A stretch of DNA of 64,000 nucleotides from Fodinibacter luteus (GTDB lineage Bacteria > Actinomycetota > Actinomycetes > Actinomycetales > Dermatophilaceae): assembly GCF_039541575.1 (NCBI RefSeq), contig NZ_BAABGM010000007.1, forward strand, positions 171,063 through 235,062. Direction: 5' to 3'. The translations under genes and the position numbers were made by a program. Positions 41,066-50,624 of this stretch are shown piece by piece. Numbering within the stretch: the stretch's first letter is position 1; each line of letters begins with the position of its first letter. The notes under the pieces are model-generated. The model saw only the letters and a list, made by a program, of their open reading frames with translations, was not told the origin of the DNA and ran no database searches.

Positions 41066-43263
41066 TACTCGTCGCCAGCGGGTTCCGTCGAGACCTGTGG
41101 CGCATCCATGGTCGCCCCTGGAGCTGCGGCCGACGACTCGTCATTCTCGGTTCCGAACGACCGCATGATGCGGCGGAGCGAGTAGTCCCTCGCCACGTCG
41201 CGCCCTTCGCCGAAATGGTGCTCCTCGAGGAGGGGGAGGATCGAGGTCTCCCACACGACGTCCATGCCGCCTTCGCCATGTACAGAGGGACGCATAAAGT
41301 ACGACGGGCCGATCTTGAAGTCCTCGTCGTCGATCAGTCCGTTGAGGTGGTCAAGCACGTGAGCGGCATCCTGCGGAAGATCATTGGCCTCCAGCCACCG
41401 GGTCAGCATGCTCTTCGTGGGCTCAGTGCTGGGATGCAGGGCCTTGAAGGCGAATCGACGTCGCATAGCGGTGTCGACGAGAGCAATCGAGCGGTCCGCC
41501 GTGTTCATCGTGCCGATGATGAAGACGTTGCGCGGCATCGTGAAGCCCTGCTCGTCACCGCTGCTGTAGAGCAGGTCGATCGAGCTGTCGCGGTACTCGA
41601 GAAGGAAGTACAGCTCGCCGAAGACCTTGGCGAGGTTGGCCCGGTTGATCTCGTCGATGATCAGCAGGTACGGCGTAGACGGGTTCTCGCGCGCCGCGTC
41701 GACGAGCCGCCGGAAGGGCCCTGGTGTGAGGGTGAAGCCCACGGAGCCCGACCCGTCACTCGCCGCGATGGGACGGAAGCCCTCGAAGAAGTCTTCGTAG
41801 CTGTACGCGGGGTGGAACTGGACGAGTTTGACGGCCTCTGGCGGCGCCAGGTGATGCGCGATCGCCTGGGCGAGGTACGTCTTCCCGGTTCCGGGCGGAC
41901 CGTAGAAGATCAGCTGCCGCCGGTCCTCGAGGAGGTCGACGCACGACTGAAGCCAGCTGGCGTCCACCAGGAGCCGATCGGCGAGGTCAGCGTCGACGGG
42001 TCGCAGCGACACCTCCTCATCGACGACCACCTCATCGGTCACCGCCTTCTCGCCGGGGTCACCATCAAGCAGCGACCGCAGTGCACTGAGGTCGCTCGTG
42101 AGGTCGATGATGGTGTGCTGGCTGGAGAGCTTGGCCGACACCGTCTTGGGGATGGCCGCATAGTCGATGGGGGCGTCGGCGTTGTGCCACTGGACGGTGC
42201 GTCGGACGTTGGACCGGTCGTCGGGGCTCTTGAGCGAGGTGGGCTCGCTCGTCACGGTTCCGACATACAGGTTGGGTCCTGAGTTCGTGGCTACGAGATC
42301 TCCGACACGCAGCCGGTTGACGAAGGTGTCGATCTCGGTCACCTTGTCGGTCCGCGTCGTGTACGACTTCTGCGCGTAGTCCTCCTCGACAATGGCCGTG
42401 ATCTCGGCGCGCGACACGGGGAGGGGGAGCGACCGGATCTGGCTCGCCGGTATTGAACAGGTGCCCTCGGTGAGCCACGTCGGAACGAGGTTCTTCCCGT
42501 TGACGTTGCTCCCGCGCACCATCCAGGCGCGAGGCTCACGCTCCTCACCGCTGATCTCTGAGAGCAGGTCCCGCAGTTCATGCGAGGTCAGGCGTTGCGC
42601 CTGGCTGGCCCGCCCGCGCTCATCAAACTCGATCCCGTCGGCCTCCAGTGCTTCGCGCGCGGAGTCGGTTCGTGACGGATCCTTCCACCGGAAGGAGGCC
42701 GACACTTGGCCGTCGGCGTGGAGCACTCGGTGCCCGTTGGGATGGTCGGTTGAGGCCGCGAAGGTGCCGACGTTCTGGTCGGCCAAGCCGGTGAGCTCGG
42801 CCAGGTCGGTGTACGCCGTCCATGAGCCCTCGTCGACCAAGTCCAAGGCGTCGGCGAGGCGCGCGAGCTTCTCGGACGAGTGCTGGCTCTCGTCGGCGGC
42901 GCGCCTTTCGCGGCGGATCTGACGGTATTTGCCGACAACGAGGGCGTAGACATCCTCATCCGGTGAGAGGTTGGCCAGCGCGACACGGCCCGCCTCGGTC
43001 AGCTCCCATCCTGCTGGCGACTTCTGCAGCCATCCGATGGCTGTCGCCCACGCGGAGGAGAAGCGCAGGAAGTTGCCGGCGCGCGTCTCCCCCCGCTCGG
43101 TGACGGAGCGCTCCTGTGCGTTGAGCCAGCCACCATCGGCGACGAGGCGTACCGCCTCGCGGGCCGGGATGGGCCCGTCGGCATCGGAGAGGATCTCGAA
43201 CAGCCGGCGGAGCAGCTGCGGGCGGCGCACGCGCTCAGTAGTTGGGGTCGTCGGCTCGGTCAT
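41065..43263 (-). CDS. mcrB: McrB-type AAA+ GTPase with Mrr-like N terminus
   Basis: The motor and specificity subunit of McrBC, 732 residues. Residues 1-90 are a winged helix like the Mrr N-terminal domain (RRPQLLRRLFEILSDADGPI). The middle, about 230-340, is a PUA/EVE-like beta domain (NRLRVGDLVATNSGPNLYVG) that could recognise modified DNA. The AAA+ module has Walker A GPPGTGKT at about 455 and the McrB signature segments EINRANLAKVFGELYFLLEY and GTMNTADRSIALVDTAMRRR. It starts at ATG overlapping the RAMA-gene stop by four bases. E. coli McrB has a different N-terminal domain, so the recognised modification may differ. Confidence 0.92.
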   Translation of the reverse strand: MTEPTTPTTERVRRPQLLRRLFEILSDADGPIPAREAVRLVADGGWLNAQERSVTERGETRAGNFLRFSSAWATAIGWLQKSPAGWELTEAGRVALANLSPDEDVYALVVGKYRQIRRERRAADESQHSSEKLARLADALDLVDEGSWTAYTDLAELTGLADQNVGTFAASTDHPNGHRVLHADGQVSASFRWKDPSRTDSAREALEADGIEFDERGRASQAQRLTSHELRDLLSEISGEEREPRAWMVRGSNVNGKNLVPTWLTEGTCSIPASQIRSLPLPVSRAEITAIVEEDYAQKSYTTRTDKVTEIDTFVNRLRVGDLVATNSGPNLYVGTVTSEPTSLKSPDDRSNVRRTVQWHNADAPIDYAAIPKTVSAKLSSQHTIIDLTSDLSALRSLLDGDPGEKAVTDEVVVDEEVSLRPVDADLADRLLVDASWLQSCVDLLEDRRQLIFYGPPGTGKTYLAQAIAHHLAPPEAVKLVQFHPAYSYEDFFEGFRPIAASDGSGSVGFTLTPGPFRRLVDAARENPSTPYLLIIDEINRANLAKVFGELYFLLEYRDSSIDLLYSSGDEQGFTMPRNVFIIGTMNTADRSIALVDTAMRRRFAFKALHPSTEPTKSMLTRWLEANDLPQDAAHVLDHLNGLIDDEDFKIGPSYFMRPSVHGEGGMDVVWETSILPLLEEHHFGEGRDVARDYSLRRIMRSFGTENDESSAAAPGATMDAPQVSTEPAGDE

Positions 43264-43691
43264 GTGCTTAGTTCATCGCGAAGGGCCGACAGTGTCTTCC
43301 CCGATGGCGTATGCGTCCAGTGCTGCCAGCCGTTGATGTTGAAGCCCACCAGCTGTTGCAGGGCTGTCGACGGAGATGTCTCCACCCCGAGCGCGGTCTG
43401 GATCTGACCGCGCTCGTCGATCGTCGACCTGTGCGTGATGCCCTGTCGCACTTGCCGGTAGGTGAGCTCGTCGCCGGCGTGGACGAGCCCCGCGCGCAGC
43501 AGGTCTGCGACGCTCCCTGCGCGCATCCGTCGAGTTCGGCGACCGTCGTCCCCAGAGGAGGGCGTGCCCTGGATTGCAGAGGAGCGGATCCCTGCACGCA
43601 ACAGGCGGCGGACCACCTCCTCGCGGGACTCTTCGAGGTGCATGTGCTGCTCAAGCTCTTGCGCGAGGTCATCGTCGATCTCAATCCACAT
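43260..43691 (-). CDS. RHH-RAMA protein
   Basis: A protein of 143 residues with two parts. Residues 1-40 look like a ribbon-helix-helix DNA-binding unit (MWIEIDDDLAQELEQHMHLE then VVRRLLRAGI). Residues 60-140 match the RAMA domain found next to restriction enzymes and methylases (LLRAGLVHAGDELTY, then NGWQHWTHTPSGKTLSALRDE). RAMA domains are predicted to read modified bases. It overlaps both neighbours by four bases (methylase stop and mcrB start), so it belongs to the system. It may be an operon repressor, a modification reader, or both. Confidence 0.8.
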   Translation of the reverse strand: MWIEIDDDLAQELEQHMHLEESREEVVRRLLRAGIRSSAIQGTPSSGDDGRRTRRMRAGSVADLLRAGLVHAGDELTYRQVRQGITHRSTIDERGQIQTALGVETSPSTALQQLVGFNINGWQHWTHTPSGKTLSALRDELST

Positions 43692-43693
43692 GG

Positions 43694-46600
43694 CTACTCC
43701 TCTCGAGCGGCATGGCGTGGCCCTTCTCCGGCCGGAGGATCTAGGAGGCTCTCGTAGACACCACCGCCCGCGGCGGCCTCGGCCATCGCATCGTAGATCT
43801 CGAGGATGAGCCGCTTGGTCCGGAACTCGCCGTGGTCGCGCTCGTCGTACTTGCGGACCACGAAGAACGAGTCCATCACATGCGCGACCTCGTCGCGCGC
43901 CAACCCATAGAGGTGAAACATCGCAGCGTCAAGCTCCGCGCGCAAGGCCTCGCGCCGCTCTGGGATCCACCGGAAGGGCGGCCCAAGATCGCTCGCTGGC
44001 TCCGCGCCGGTGCAGTCGCGGGCGTAGGCAGCGATTCGTCGAGAGGTGTATGTAAGTTCGGGTAACCGCGATCGAATCCAACATGCAAGGCTACTGTCGC
44101 TTACGCCTGGCAGAGGCACAGTGAAATCTTCCGGAGCCGGGCAGGCGAGTTGCTTAATGATGAACTGAGTGAGAGCCGCCCCGCTCATCTTTTGTCTCGC
44201 TATGAAATCGCTAATGTAGCTGGAAAGAGCCGCCTGTAGATTGGGCGCATTCGATTTGTCGCCAGGGAGAATCAAGTTGAAGCGGGCGCCGACGGCTGAG
44301 CGAGGAATAGCGGACAGGATAAACGTGCGCTCGTTGCTTGCGTTCGTGATGTCGCGCCAACCGAGAAACCAGCCGCGGTCCCATCGGTCACCAATAGCTT
44401 CGGCGACATCAGGCTCGGCGACCCAATAGCGGGCGAGGGGTTCTTTCGTTGGGTCGTCGTGTTGGGAGTCGGTGAGGCGCGGGAGAGTGCCCTTATTGAG
44501 TTGGGCTTGCGTTGCGCCTTCGTAGGTCGAGTAGCGGTGATCCCAGTGCGAGAGCATCTTGGCCTCATAGAGCGGCAGCCACTTCTTGGGTCCCTTCGAC
44601 CACGCCCAACCGTCGAACTCGGCTCCATAATCGCTGAGCGACTCTTCGGTCTCGAAGAGTCCCGAGTCGTTCGCCATGTGAAACAAGCTGGCGAAGCGCA
44701 GACCCCAAGGATTGGTGTTGTCGGCGTCGTTGACGAGCACCGGGAAGCGGCGATAGATGCCGAGTGTGATCTCTGCGTCCCTGCGAGTACGAAACACTGG
44801 AAGGGTGCCTGTGTTGGGGTTTAGCATAAGCACTTCTTCAGGGCTCAGCGCGTACCGCCGGGCGATGGTGTCGGCTACGTAACGTGTATAGAAGGCCAAG
44901 TGCACGTCGTGGACGGGAGTGCCACCTGTGATGGCGGTTAGGGCAAAGCGGAACTGGTTATGAACTCCCTGGAAGATCTTCGCCTCGTTCTCAAAGTCGT
45001 AGAACGCGGCCAGCCGCTGGTGCTTGACGGTGTCGGCGAAGAAGGCCGATGTTGTCGCATCTGTGGCGAGCCCCGTCGGGGTGATGATGCCCAGTCGGCC
45101 GTTGCGGGCGATCGACGACCGGAACAGCTCGGCGAAGATGGAGTAGGTGTTGATGTCCCCGACCCCACAGAGTGGGTACCGGCCGGACTTCCGAATGAGG
45201 TGAGTCATCGCTTCGGCCTGGCGACTGGCGGCTTCCCACTCGGCGGAGAGGATTGGGTTCGTCTCGCTCAGTGTCTTGATGAGGCGCTTTCGGGCAACTG
45301 CGTTCGCTGCAGAAGCCACAGTCGCGTCGCGCTGGGCGAAAAACTCCTGCTCCTGGAGCTTGATGCGCTCCCACGGCGGGTTGCCGACCATAGCGGTGAA
45401 GCCGCCGCGCGACCCGTTCGGCTCGGTCGCTGTCGCCGCCGACACCTCGAAGACCTCCGGGAACTCGAGCCACCAGTGGAAGAACCGGTACTCCGCGGCC
45501 CGGGCTTGAACCGCGGACGAATGCCGTTCGTCGACGGTGCCCTCCTCGATCGCTCGGATGGTGCTGGTCGTGATGGGCACGTCCACGTCGGTCTTGGGTT
45601 GGACAAAGGCGCCACACCAGGCGTCGGCGCGAAGTCGCTCACGGGCCAGCTCGGGGGAAAAGAGGTACGCGGCATACCGGCGGCTCGCCTCGTGGATGTC
45701 GACGAGGCTGCGGACCTTCTTAGGGACCGCGTCGCTGAGCGCCGAGCGGAGGTCAGCGTTGCTGACAGCGGCCTCGGTGGCGTCGAACAGCGAGTCCTGG
45801 CCCTCGTCGCGCTCGCGCTTGTTCTGCTTCTTGAGCGTCGTGACGACGCGCTTGTCGTCGCCGGTCAGTGCAACGAAGGCATCGTCAGGAATGCCCTGCG
45901 CTAGAAGGGCGGGAGTGGTGCCGAGTAGAGCGTTGCCAACCTTGATGTGAGAGTCGAGGAAGGAGAGCGGGCGTCCCGGGGTCATCGCTTCGAGCCAGAG
46001 GCTCACCTTGGCGAGCTCGGCGGCCATCGGGTTGAGGTCGACACCGTAGATGCACCGGCCAACGACATCGTGCAAGGCGTCCTGAACATCGCTCGGCGTC
46101 AGGTCGGTCTCTCCGGTCCGGACGGTCGCAAGACGCTCGGCGATCCGGCGTGCTGCGGCAACGAGGAAATGCCCTGAGCCGCAGGCCGGGTCACACACCG
46201 TCATGGCGAGAAGCGCCGACTCAGGTTCGGCGGCACGCTCGGCCTCGTCGAGGAGGGGGTCCAACGCCTCGTCGAGCACCAAGTCGATGAGTGATGAGGG
46301 GGTGTAGTAGGAGCCGGTGGTCTTGCGGTCGTTGCCGGCCAGGGTCTCCAGCGTGAAGGCCTGCTCAGCGGAGTTGTGCCGCGGAACGAGCTCGAGGAGG
46401 GACTCGTAGATGGAGCCCAGCTCCTCGGCGCCAAGGTTGCGGTAGTCGACGCTCTGCTTGGGCTGGCCCTTAGGCTGAACGACGGAGAGGCTCCGCACCG
46501 CCGCCAGCAGCGCATCGTTCGGCAGCTGGGCATCCATGAGCAGCGCATCCGCCTCATGCGGGTCGTAGAGCCCGCCGATGCCTGGAAGCCCCAGCGCCGG

Positions 46601-47686
46601 CTGCCCCTTCTCGTCGCCGAGAGCAGTGATGACGAGCGTCAGCGCCGCCCAGAGGTCGGTGTGCTTGGTCCCTCGCCGGCGAAGCGCGAGACGGCGGAGA
46701 CGAGCCGTCGAGAAGAAGTCGACGTACCGCTTGCGAGCCTCGGTGGACGCCTCGACGCTGAGCAGGGCGCCCCGGTCCTCGGCGACGAACAGGAAGAGGA
46801 GGCGGTAGACCAGCCGGAGGAGGGCGTGGTGAAGGTCCTCGACCCGTGCCTCCCTCTCGTCGATGCGTCTCCTGAGTTCGACACTTGCGGGGTGCTGGAG
46901 GAAGCCGGTTCCCAAGGCTTCGATCGCGGCCTGGACGCCACCGCGGAGGAGTGTGAGTGCGCGGGTGCCGGCGGCGATCGTGGTGGTTCGCCACGTCTCC
47001 AGCCAACAGTCAGACGCGGCGCCGTCGGCGGCGCGGATCTCGACGCGCGACTGGTGCAGCAGCAGGAACAGAAGGACGAAGTCGGAGAACACCTCGCCCT
47101 CGAACATGGCCTCGAGGTCGAACTCGAGGTACGACTGCCCTGACAGGGACGTGCTGTCGCGGAGTAGCCGCAGGACCCGCCCGTTGGAGAGGAAGGCGTA
47201 GAGGTAGTCGTCCGTGCGGTTCAGGGCTTCTTGAACCATGGCGTGCGGTGCCCGATCGGCGGCCCCCGGGACGCCCTTGGTGCGCTTGTCCAGGTCCACG
47301 CCCCACCCCAGCAGGTGGATGGGCGTCGACCCCCACAGGTGCGACACGGGGAAGGAGCGATCGGCGATCGTCAACCCCCCGGCGGGTGTGGTCGTCACTC
47401 GCCCGTAGCCGAACTCGCGGAGCAGCTGCAGCAACCACTTCTCACGCGTGAGACCGACGGCCGGATCGCCGTCCGGCAGCCTGTGGAGGGCCTCCCGGTA
47501 GGCCACCCACACGCCCGTCAGGTATGACCACGCACGGTTGGCCGCTTCACGCGGCGACTCGCCGGCCAGGTGGTAGTCAGAGGAGCTGAGCCCGGAGAGC
47601 TGATGGTCACCCGAGATGACGCGGCTGAGCAGGTCAGGCGGGATCAGCCCGCCGACCGTACGCACGGTCGTGAAGTCACTGGCCAT
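43694..47686 (-). CDS. Large adenine-specific DNA methylase (DrmMI/PglX/Eco57I-like)
   Basis: A predicted N6-adenine methyltransferase of 1330 residues. The SAM motif is CDPACGSGHFLVAAARRIA at about residue 502 and the catalytic motif is NPPW (VGNPPWERIKLQ) at about 767. The long N-terminal region (FTTVRTVGGLIPPDLLSRV) and C-terminal target-recognition region resemble the methylases of class 1 DISARM. No nuclease motif was seen, so it probably only marks host DNA. The ATG at 47686 was chosen because the homologous N terminus starts there; ATG at 47728 is upstream. Parts near 44.0-45.2 kb have visibly lower GC and atypical codons. It follows the SNF2 gene by 81 bp. Confidence 0.85.
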   Translation of the reverse strand: MASDFTTVRTVGGLIPPDLLSRVISGDHQLSGLSSSDYHLAGESPREAANRAWSYLTGVWVAYREALHRLPDGDPAVGLTREKWLLQLLREFGYGRVTTTPAGGLTIADRSFPVSHLWGSTPIHLLGWGVDLDKRTKGVPGAADRAPHAMVQEALNRTDDYLYAFLSNGRVLRLLRDSTSLSGQSYLEFDLEAMFEGEVFSDFVLLFLLLHQSRVEIRAADGAASDCWLETWRTTTIAAGTRALTLLRGGVQAAIEALGTGFLQHPASVELRRRIDEREARVEDLHHALLRLVYRLLFLFVAEDRGALLSVEASTEARKRYVDFFSTARLRRLALRRRGTKHTDLWAALTLVITALGDEKGQPALGLPGIGGLYDPHEADALLMDAQLPNDALLAAVRSLSVVQPKGQPKQSVDYRNLGAEELGSIYESLLELVPRHNSAEQAFTLETLAGNDRKTTGSYYTPSSLIDLVLDEALDPLLDEAERAAEPESALLAMTVCDPACGSGHFLVAAARRIAERLATVRTGETDLTPSDVQDALHDVVGRCIYGVDLNPMAAELAKVSLWLEAMTPGRPLSFLDSHIKVGNALLGTTPALLAQGIPDDAFVALTGDDKRVVTTLKKQNKRERDEGQDSLFDATEAAVSNADLRSALSDAVPKKVRSLVDIHEASRRYAAYLFSPELARERLRADAWCGAFVQPKTDVDVPITTSTIRAIEEGTVDERHSSAVQARAAEYRFFHWWLEFPEVFEVSAATATEPNGSRGGFTAMVGNPPWERIKLQEQEFFAQRDATVASAANAVARKRLIKTLSETNPILSAEWEAASRQAEAMTHLIRKSGRYPLCGVGDINTYSIFAELFRSSIARNGRLGIITPTGLATDATTSAFFADTVKHQRLAAFYDFENEAKIFQGVHNQFRFALTAITGGTPVHDVHLAFYTRYVADTIARRYALSPEEVLMLNPNTGTLPVFRTRRDAEITLGIYRRFPVLVNDADNTNPWGLRFASLFHMANDSGLFETEESLSDYGAEFDGWAWSKGPKKWLPLYEAKMLSHWDHRYSTYEGATQAQLNKGTLPRLTDSQHDDPTKEPLARYWVAEPDVAEAIGDRWDRGWFLGWRDITNASNERTFILSAIPRSAVGARFNLILPGDKSNAPNLQAALSSYISDFIARQKMSGAALTQFIIKQLACPAPEDFTVPLPGVSDSSLACWIRSRLPELTYTSRRIAAYARDCTGAEPASDLGPPFRWIPERREALRAELDAAMFHLYGLARDEVAHVMDSFFVVRKYDERDHGEFRTKRLILEIYDAMAEAAAGGGVYESLLDPPAGEGPRHAAREE

Positions 47687-47767
47687 CAGGCATGCCACCC
47701 TCCAGTGCGCTGAGGAGCTGAGTCGCACCTGCGGGTGGACACCGAGAAGAGCACGGTCGCGGACACG

Positions 47768-50602
47768 TCAGACTCCCGGGACGACGGGCAGGTAGACGTA
47801 GACGCCGAGGATATCGACGGGCTTTTGTGCTCGAACTGACAGGCCACGCCGGGCAGCCCCCGCGCCTGCACGGACTCGGCGGTGGCTTTCGAGGAGCGCA
47901 TCGGCGCGGTCGTCGGCTCGAGCCGCGAGCTCGTCACCGATCGCGCCGAGCCTGTCGAGCACGCGAGCGGCGAGGTCTCGAGCCTGGTCGCTCGGGACGT
48001 TGGCGTTGGGGCTTGCACCCAGAAGCTCCTCGACCTCGTGAGGATGTAGCCACTCAGGCTGGTCTGGCGACCCGCGGAAGGCCAGGACCTGCGCGTCTTC
48101 AGCAACGAGTTGCCGCAGTTCATCGCGACCGGGTAGGTCGAGGTGGAAGCGATAGCGCACGAGCAGCAGAGTGGTTCGGACGGAGACGGTGCGCGTCCGC
48201 ATCACTCCGGCGCGTCGGGCGGGGCGGGCCGTCGGGTCCATCGCCGGGTCCAGTGCAGCGTCGAGCACGTGCCGGGCGACGGCCTCCACGCTCAAGTCGG
48301 TCCGGTTGAGCACCGCGTGATGACGAGGGGCCGGAAGTTGCCGGTGGAACGGCAGTGGTTCGGCATGCCCCGGAGGAAGGGCGTCACGGACCCCAGCCGT
48401 GAGCGTCGAGGTGACGGCTTGGAATCCGTCTTCGCTAGGGGTGACGGACGCGCCGAGTCCCCGAAGGGACTCCTCGACGAAAGCTGCGACGTCGCTCTGG
48501 TCGCCGAGCGCCCGTCTCACCTCTGCCACCTCGGCGGCGACGTCCTCAGGGTGGATGCCCCCCTGGGCGTACTTCGTCCGTGACTGCCTCTCCTTCTCCG
48601 CGGCAGACTCCCACTCGCGCTGGAGCGCGTCGGTCCGCTCGGTGAGGCCCAGGTCGAGCTGCAGCTGGTCAGCGTCCTGGCCGCGCAGCAGGAGCCCTTC
48701 GAGCAGCGCCTCGATGACACTGTCAGAGCCGTTCGGGACGGGGACAGAGACCCCGGTGGCCTTGCTGATGGCTTGATGACGCCGGATGAGAACGTCAAGG
48801 ACGATGCCGTCGATGCTGTTGTCCTTTCCATAGACGGTGACGGCGCGCACGGTGTTCATCCGCTGGCCAAAGCGGTCGACCCGGCCCTCGCGCTGTTCGT
48901 GACGGGTGGGGTTCCAGGCCAGGTCGTAGTGGACGACCGCCTGGAAGGCGTCCTGCAGGTTCACGCCTTCTGACAGGCAGTCTGTCGCCACGAGAACATG
49001 GCGTGCGTCGCTGGCGGTCAGCTCGCGGATTCGCTGCTCCCGCTCCGCAGGGGGCAGGGTGCCGGTCACCGCCGCCACGTCGACGCTCCTGCCCAGTGAG
49101 CCCGCGAGATGCTCGGCCACGTAGTCGGCGGTGTCAATGAACCGGCAGAAGACGATGGGGTCATACCCGTCGGCGAGCAGTGACTTGATTTCCTTGGTGA
49201 GCAGGCCGAGCTTGCGGTCCGTCGTCGGGCCCTCAAGGGCAGTCGCTTGCCGAGCCATGTCGAGCAGGCGCCGTCGGTGGCTTCCCTCGACCCGCGAGTC
49301 ATCGATACTGCTGTCAGCGCCCGGGGTCACGTCGGCCGACTCGAGTGCCTCGTCATCCGCAGTGTCGAGCACACTCGCTCGACCCAGCGCATCCGCCTCG
49401 GCGACATCCATGGCCTCTGCCGATGCAGCCCTGGTGCGCAGCGTGGATGCGGCAGCGCGCGGCGACGAGGCGAGCGTCCGCAGGAGGGCCAGTGCGGACC
49501 ACCACCGCACCCGCTGCCGGAGCGAGCCGTCCTGCTCGTCACGCACCTGCTCGCGGGCGTAGTCGAGGACACGATCGAAAAGGTCTCGGTACTCCGGACT
49601 GAGGCTGTAGGGAGCCTCTCGAGTCTGACGGTCGCTCGGAAAGGCCGTGTCTTCATCGAGGAAGTGGCGGATATCCGCGCGTCGACGCTGGACAAAGTGC
49701 CGGGCCAGCCGCTCCCGCCCCCGCACCTCGTCCAGGTCGAGCGTCTCGAGGGCGGGGTCGAGGAGGGCGAGAAGGTTGCGGAAACCTTCATCCTTGCCAG
49801 AGTGGGGGGTGGCGGTCACCAGGATGAGGTGGCGGTCCTGGTTCTTTGCGAGGTCGCGCAACAGCTCATGCCGCTGGTGCCGCGCGCGACGACCGCCTGC
49901 GCCGTCATCAGACACTGCCGTGTGCGCCTCGTCGACGATGACGAGTTCGGGGCAGTGGTTGAGGAACTCGTGACGCCGGCTTGGCGACTTGATGAAGTCG
50001 GTGGAGACCACGACGAACGGATGACGGTCGAACAGCGACTCGTTCATCATGAGGCCGCGCTCGAGACGACGAACCGTCGAAGTAAGTACGAGCTCGGCGT
50101 CGACGCTGAACTTCTCTCGCAGTTCGCGCTGCCACTGCTCGGCCAGCGCGGGGGAGCAGAGTACGGCGAGGCGCCGCGCGTCGCCCTGCGCCAGCAGCTC
50201 GGCAGCGATCAGGCCGGCCTCAACCGTCTTGCCGATGCCCACGTCGTCAGCAATGAGCAGCCGCACCGTGTCCTGGCGCAGGGCGAGCATGAGGGGCACG
50301 TACTGGTAGGCGCGCGGCTCGACCGCGATATTGCCCAAGGAGCGAAACGGACCAGCGGACGACCTGAAACCGACGCGCAGGGCCGTGCGCAGCAGGCCGG
50401 CGCTCGTGGCGTCGCCCAGATCCTCCGGGTTGGGCAACGGGAATGTCGCCTCCCGCACGTCGGCCTCCCAAGGAAACACCCCGGCCGCGTCGTCGGTTCC
50501 GCCCCCCAAGGGGCGCACGACGAGGAAGTCGTCGGTGCTGTCGGGGAGCACCACCCATTCGCGGCCGCGAGCATGCACGAGTGAGCCGACGGCAAACGTC
50601 AT
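47768..50602 (-). CDS. SNF2-family helicase, DrmD-like
   Basis: A superfamily 2 translocase of 944 residues. Motif I is ADDVGIGKTVEAGL at about residue 119, the DEAH box is IVDEAHTA at about 222, motif III is VTATPHSG, and motif VI is QREGRVDRFGQ. An N-terminal beta domain (VGSLVHARGREWVVLPD) resembles that of DISARM DrmD and bacterial RapA-like proteins. The C-terminal third is helical and unassigned. It lies 22 bp after the large helicase and before the methylase, the drmD-drmMI order of class 1 DISARM. The ATG at 50602 follows AAAGGAA; the frame to 50698 overlaps the upstream gene. Confidence 0.87.
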   Translation of the reverse strand: MTFAVGSLVHARGREWVVLPDSTDDFLVVRPLGGGTDDAAGVFPWEADVREATFPLPNPEDLGDATSAGLLRTALRVGFRSSAGPFRSLGNIAVEPRAYQYVPLMLALRQDTVRLLIADDVGIGKTVEAGLIAAELLAQGDARRLAVLCSPALAEQWQRELREKFSVDAELVLTSTVRRLERGLMMNESLFDRHPFVVVSTDFIKSPSRRHEFLNHCPELVIVDEAHTAVSDDGAGGRRARHQRHELLRDLAKNQDRHLILVTATPHSGKDEGFRNLLALLDPALETLDLDEVRGRERLARHFVQRRRADIRHFLDEDTAFPSDRQTREAPYSLSPEYRDLFDRVLDYAREQVRDEQDGSLRQRVRWWSALALLRTLASSPRAAASTLRTRAASAEAMDVAEADALGRASVLDTADDEALESADVTPGADSSIDDSRVEGSHRRRLLDMARQATALEGPTTDRKLGLLTKEIKSLLADGYDPIVFCRFIDTADYVAEHLAGSLGRSVDVAAVTGTLPPAEREQRIRELTASDARHVLVATDCLSEGVNLQDAFQAVVHYDLAWNPTRHEQREGRVDRFGQRMNTVRAVTVYGKDNSIDGIVLDVLIRRHQAISKATGVSVPVPNGSDSVIEALLEGLLLRGQDADQLQLDLGLTERTDALQREWESAAEKERQSRTKYAQGGIHPEDVAAEVAEVRRALGDQSDVAAFVEESLRGLGASVTPSEDGFQAVTSTLTAGVRDALPPGHAEPLPFHRQLPAPRHHAVLNRTDLSVEAVARHVLDAALDPAMDPTARPARRAGVMRTRTVSVRTTLLLVRYRFHLDLPGRDELRQLVAEDAQVLAFRGSPDQPEWLHPHEVEELLGASPNANVPSDQARDLAARVLDRLGAIGDELAARADDRADALLESHRRVRAGAGAARRGLSVRAQKPVDILGVYVYLPVVPGV

Positions 50603-50624
50603 CCGATGAACCGTTCCTTTCCAG

